Assembly (NCBI RefSeq): GCF_000717655.1
Contig: NZ_JNZY01000080.1
Location: 1 to 8,347 of the forward strand
Source: Streptomyces katrae
GTDB lineage: Bacteria > Actinomycetota > Actinomycetes > Streptomycetales > Streptomycetaceae
Length of the DNA: 8,347 nucleotides
Reading direction: 5' to 3'
Shown: one piece after another, positions 6,011 to 8,347 of the stretch
Layout: each line of letters opens with the position of its first letter
Position numbering within the stretch: position 1 is the stretch's first letter
Made by a program: the position numbers and the translations under genes
The notes under the pieces: model-generated
The model's database searches: none
Seen by the model: only the letters and a program-made list of their open reading frames with translations
Told to the model about the DNA's origin: nothing

Positions 6011-6049
6011 TACTTTCTCCTCACCCACCCCCCGCACGAAACGTTTCGT
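6011..6049 (+). promoter_or_regulatory. lipase promoter region with LacI-type palindrome
   Basis: ACGAAACGTTTCGT at 6036-6049 is a perfect 14-bp palindrome with a central CG. The GAAACGTTTC core is like operators bound by LacI-family repressors, including CcpA-type and xylanase-operon sites. It ends 14 bases before the lipase ATG and just before its ribosome binding site. TACTTT at 6011-6016 could be a -10, which would put the palindrome just downstream of the transcription start; I find no convincing -35. No LacI gene is in the window, so a regulator elsewhere would be needed. Confidence 0.5.
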
Positions 6050-6063
6050 TGGGAGAGCCGCCC

Positions 6064-7236
6064 ATGCGTTTGCGAACCCCCACCCGCAGGACCGCCGTCG
6101 CCGTCGTGGCCGCGGCCGCACTCGCCGCCGTCCCGGCCGGGATCCCCGCCACGGCCGCCGCGTCCGAAGCCGGAACCGGCCGCCCCGGGGACATCGTCGA
6201 TGTCGCCCCCTCTGCCTTCCACCCGCTGCCCGGCCAGCCCACCAACACCAAGGCCTGGAAGATCCACTACCGCTCCACCACCGCCGACGGCACCCCGAAC
6301 ACCGTCTCCGGCACCGTGATCGTCCCCCAGGACGGCCGGACCGGCCCGCGCCCGCTCGTCACGTATGCCGTCGGCACCGTCGGCATGGGCGACTCGTGCG
6401 CGCCGAGCAACAACCTCCCGTACGGCACCGCCATGGAGGCCAACCTGATCCAGCAGCTCACCCTGCGCGGCTGGGCCGTGGTCGTCACCGACTACGAGGG
6501 CCTCGGCACCCCGGGGGTCCACACCTACACGGTCGGCCCCTCGGCCGGCCGGGCCGTGCTCGATGCCGCGCGCGCAGCCGAGCGACTGCCGGAGGCGGGC
6601 CTGGGGGCCGGTACCCCGGTCGGCATCATGGGCTACTCCCAGGGCGGCCAGGCCGGCAGCTGGGCCGCCGAGCTGCAGGGTTCGTACGCACCGGAGCTGA
6701 AGGTGAAGGGCACGGCGACCGGCGGGGTCCCGGCCGACCTGATGAAGGTGGCCGACTTCAATGACGGCTCGTACGGCTCGGGCCTGATCTTCATGGCGGC
6801 GGCGGGCCAGGACGCGGCGTTCCCGGAGCTCCGCCTGGACTCGTACCTCAATCCGGCGGGCAAGGCGTTGGTGTCGGGCATGAAGGAGAACTGCGTGGCG
6901 ATCGACGCCATCGCGGGCTCCTTCAAGCGGATCTCCGACCTGACCACCCGCAACCCCCTCGAACAGCCGGACTGGCAGGCCCGGTTGAACCAGAGCAGGC
7001 TCGGGCGGACGGCCCCGGCCGCGCCGGTGCACCAGTACCACGCGCTCGGCGACGAGCTCATCCCGTACGCCGTCGGGCGGCAGCTGCGCTCCGAGTGGTG
7101 TGCGAAGGGCGCGGACGTGGAGTGGGACACGATCTGGGTCGGCGAGCACGTCAGCGGCGTGATCACGCACTCCCTGGCGGCGGGCAACTGGCTGGCGGAC
7201 CGCTTCGCGGACCGCCCGACGCATCCGAACTGCTGA
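6064..7236 (+). CDS. secreted lipase, LIP family (alpha/beta hydrolase)
   Basis: The 390-residue product is a secreted esterase or lipase of the LIP family, typified by Candida lipases and common in actinomycetes, and should hydrolyse ester lipids outside the cell. A signal peptide is clear: a basic start with paired Arg8-Arg9, a hydrophobic stretch at 11-27, and cleavage likely near ATAAA-SEA (30-35). The Arg pair makes Tat export conceivable. Catalytic residues: Ser192 in the nucleophile elbow GYSQGG (190-195), Asp330 in ALGDELIP, and His362 in GEHVSG, with His369 as alternative. VTDYEGLGTPG (141-151) is a typical family motif. Cys112, Cys277, Cys346 and Cys390 suggest disulfides. ATG 6064 follows GGGAGA (6051-6056) with a seven-base spacer. 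The frame is open far upstream, but the signal peptide and binding site fix this start. A LacI-type palindrome just upstream suggests repressor control. Confidence 0.92.
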   Translation: MRLRTPTRRTAVAVVAAAALAAVPAGIPATAAASEAGTGRPGDIVDVAPSAFHPLPGQPTNTKAWKIHYRSTTADGTPNTVSGTVIVPQDGRTGPRPLVTYAVGTVGMGDSCAPSNNLPYGTAMEANLIQQLTLRGWAVVVTDYEGLGTPGVHTYTVGPSAGRAVLDAARAAERLPEAGLGAGTPVGIMGYSQGGQAGSWAAELQGSYAPELKVKGTATGGVPADLMKVADFNDGSYGSGLIFMAAAGQDAAFPELRLDSYLNPAGKALVSGMKENCVAIDAIAGSFKRISDLTTRNPLEQPDWQARLNQSRLGRTAPAAPVHQYHALGDELIPYAVGRQLRSEWCAKGADVEWDTIWVGEHVSGVITHSLAAGNWLADRFADRPTHPNC

Positions 7237-7260
7237 CGGGACGGGGGCACCGACGCCCTC

Positions 7261-7303
7261 AGGCCCCAGGCCCCAGGCCCCAGGACTCAGAGGCCTGGGG
7301 CCT
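7261..7303. terminator. terminator shared by lipase and MarR genes, with 7-bp tandem repeats
   Basis: Three tandem copies of AGGCCCC plus AGG (7261-7284) face a single complementary arm at 7292-7303. The arm can pair perfectly over 12 bp with 7261-7272 or with 7268-7279 (12-base loop), or over 10 bp with 7275-7284 (9-base loop). It should stop transcription from both sides. The right arm and the loop include the last codons and stop of the MarR gene. There is no T-run. Confidence 0.65.
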
Positions 7304-7718
7304 CGGCGTTCCGGATGATCCGGGTGAGCAGATCCCGTACGGCGGCCGACTCGGCCTCGGTGAGCCCCTCGGCGAGCCGGGCGTCGAGCTTCGCCACCAG
7401 CGCGTCGGCCTGGGCGAACACCTCCGCGCCGCGCTCGGTCATCCGGATCTCGATCAGCGTGCCGTGGACCGGGTGCGGGGTACGGGCGACCAGGCCGCGC
7501 GCCTCCAGCCGGCCGAGCAGGCTGTTCATCGTCTGCGGGGTCACCGAGAGCTTGCGCGCGAGCTCGGCGGCGTTGATCCCGGGATTGTCGCTGAGCACGG
7601 CGAGCGCGCCCTGCTGCGCAGCGGTGATCCCCGCCTCGCGCACGGCGGCCTCCTTCGCGGCCTGCGTCACGCGCTCGGCCTGCTTGATGAAGACCAGCAG
7701 TCGCTCGGAGTAGTGCAT
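7287..7718 (-). CDS. MarR-family transcriptional regulator
   Basis: The 143-residue product has the size and pattern of MarR dimeric winged-helix repressors. An N-terminal dimer helix (4-28) is followed by ITAAQQGALAVLSDNPGINAAELARKLSVT (31-60), a recognition helix PQTMNSLLGRLEARGLV (61-77), a wing around 79-92 (RTPHPVHGTLIEIRMTERG), and C-terminal dimer helices to 137. ATG 7718 is chosen because the MarR fold begins just after it; the in-frame extension to 7778 looks like noncoding sequence. No ribosome binding site precedes the ATG, but TACACT (complement of 7725-7730) lies six bases upstream, so the message may be leaderless. No -35 match is seen. It is divergent from the HbpS-like gene and probably regulates that gene and itself. 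MarR proteins often sense oxidants or phenolic compounds; the ligand here is unknown. Confidence 0.9.
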   Translation of the reverse strand: MHYSERLLVFIKQAERVTQAAKEAAVREAGITAAQQGALAVLSDNPGINAAELARKLSVTPQTMNSLLGRLEARGLVARTPHPVHGTLIEIRMTERGAEVFAQADALVAKLDARLAEGLTEAESAAVRDLLTRIIRNAEAPGL

Positions 7719-7768
7719 GCGCCGAGTGTAGGAGACGGTTGCCAGTTCTCGCCGAGATGACAGGCAGC

Positions 7769-7806
7769 TTGCGTACACCTATTCGCATGCTGTTAGCTGC
7801 ATGCAT
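7769..7806. promoter_or_regulatory. candidate promoter/operator between MarR and HbpS-like genes
   Basis: GCATGC occurs at 7785-7790 and 7799-7804, eight bases apart; the second copy sits in the palindrome TGCATGCA (7798-7805). The pair could be a MarR-type operator. A weak promoter for the HbpS-like gene may overlap it: TTGCGT (7769-7774) with TTAGCT (7793-7798, 18-base spacer). If so, repressor binding would cover the -10. Confidence 0.35.
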
Positions 7807-7843
7807 ACGAACTACCGACAGCCACCAGTGCAAGGAGCTCGAC

Positions 7844-8275
7844 ATGACTGCTGTCCGCATCCGCCCCGCCCTCAGCAACGACCTCGCGCGCGCCATCGTC
7901 GACGCCGCCCTCGCCGCGGCCCGGGAGACGGAGCTGCGGTTCGCCATCGCGGTGGTCGACGAGTCCGGCCACCTCAGCGCGTTCGCCCGGATGGACGACT
8001 CGGGCCTGATGACCATCCAGATCGCCCAGGACAAGGCCTACACCTCGGCCGCCTTCGGCCTGAGCACCACCGACTGGCACGAGTTCGTCGAGAACGACCC
8101 GCAGCTGTCGGTGGGCGCCCGGACGGGCATCGACCGCCTGGTCACCTTCGGCGGCGGCCTCCCGATCGTCGTGGACGGCCAACTGGTCGGCGGCATCGGC
8201 GTCTCGGGCGGCCACTGGTCGGACGACGTAAAGATCGCCGAGGCGGGGCTCGCCGCGATCCCGTCGATCCCGTAG
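7844..8275 (+). CDS. GlcG/HbpS-family (heme-degrading domain) protein
   Basis: The 143-residue product belongs to the GlcG/HbpS family, small alpha/beta proteins named after Streptomyces reticuli HbpS, which binds and degrades heme in redox sensing, and GlcG of glycolate loci. Family landmarks are clear: FAIAVVDESGHLSAFARMDD (33-52), QIAQDKAYTSAAFG (59-72), and FGGGLPIVVDGQLVGGIGVSGG (102-123), ending DDVKIAEAGL. Unlike HbpS it has no signal peptide, so it should be cytoplasmic, and no SenS/SenR two-component genes are adjacent. Many members have no proven heme activity, so the biochemical role is open. ATG 7844 follows AAGGAG (7832-7837) with a six-base spacer; the longer frame from 7739 would read through the promoter region and is rejected. 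Its divergent MarR neighbour is the likely regulator. Confidence 0.9.
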   Translation: MTAVRIRPALSNDLARAIVDAALAAARETELRFAIAVVDESGHLSAFARMDDSGLMTIQIAQDKAYTSAAFGLSTTDWHEFVENDPQLSVGARTGIDRLVTFGGGLPIVVDGQLVGGIGVSGGHWSDDVKIAEAGLAAIPSIP

Positions 8276-8304
8276 AGCCTGCAGGGCCCGTAGAGCCCGT
8301 CCAT

Positions 8305-8338
8305 CCCCGCGCAACCCGGCGTCGGGATGGGCGCGGGG
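8305..8338 (+). terminator. hairpin terminator after the HbpS-like gene
   Basis: CCCCGCGC (8305-8312) pairs perfectly with GCGCGGGG (8331-8338). Within its 18-base loop, CCCG (8315-8318) and CGGG (8323-8326) can form a small inner stem with loop GCGT. An alternative pairing, CCATCCC (8301-8307) with GGGATGG (8324-8330), competes. A G-rich run follows to the window end. The position 30 bases after the stop fits termination. Confidence 0.5.
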
Positions 8339-8347
8339 GTGGGGGGG

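Noticed and set aside
4435..7236. 933-codon plus-strand frame ending in the lipase
   Set aside because: Its first 543 codons are antisense to the calcium-binding gene or intergenic. The lipase has its own signal peptide and ribosome binding site at 6064, so a fusion protein is not credible.
7739..7843. N-terminal extension of the HbpS-like protein
   Set aside because: The extension does not resemble the family and covers the control region; AAGGAG with correct spacing fixes ATG 7844.
6010..8034. 674-codon minus-strand frame over the lipase and MarR genes
   Set aside because: Shadow frame; it is antisense to the lipase and out of phase with the real MarR gene.

Overview
The window looks like ordinary chromosomal DNA from a high-GC actinomycete, most likely Streptomyces or a close relative. 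The signs are very high GC, codons that almost always end in G or C, long spurious antisense reading frames, GTG and ATG starts, and the gene families present. I saw no TTA codon in the genes I read through. There is no tRNA, rRNA, CRISPR array, insertion sequence or phage gene.

Layout. Positions 1-312 are C-rich and hold at most the tail of an upstream gene and a doubtful proline-rich frame. Next come an AhpD-like peroxidase/carboxymuconolactone decarboxylase-family gene (313-786, +) with a strong downstream hairpin, and a single-pass membrane protein (928-1620, +) that joins a DnaJ C-terminal-domain-like region to an LppU/SCO3897-like outer domain. A long-chain acyl-CoA synthetase (1652-3454, -) is divergent from an AraC/OruR-type regulator (3588-4604, +). 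That regulator converges on a secreted RTX-like calcium-binding repeat protein (4620-5825, -), which is divergent from a secreted LIP-family lipase (6064-7236, +). A MarR regulator (7287-7718, -) is divergent from a small GlcG/HbpS-family protein (7844-8275, +).

How the genes may work together (inference). Two of the three divergent pairs are a regulator beside a metabolic or stress gene: AraC with acyl-CoA synthetase, and MarR with the HbpS-like protein. The third pair is two secreted proteins whose shared upstream region holds an 11-bp tandem repeat between inverted arms and a LacI-type palindrome. The lipase could release fatty acids outside the cell and the acyl-CoA synthetase could activate them inside, but they are not one operon. 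The AhpD-like and HbpS-like genes fit a loose redox theme.

I do not see a clear undescribed multi-gene system. The items most worth a second look are the J-domain-less DnaJ-CTD-like membrane protein, the regular 87-bp (29-residue) composite calcium-binding repeat, and three unusual intergenic elements: the palindrome at 6036-6049, the palindrome and direct repeat at 3471-3497, and the tandem repeat inside inverted arms at 5879-5976.
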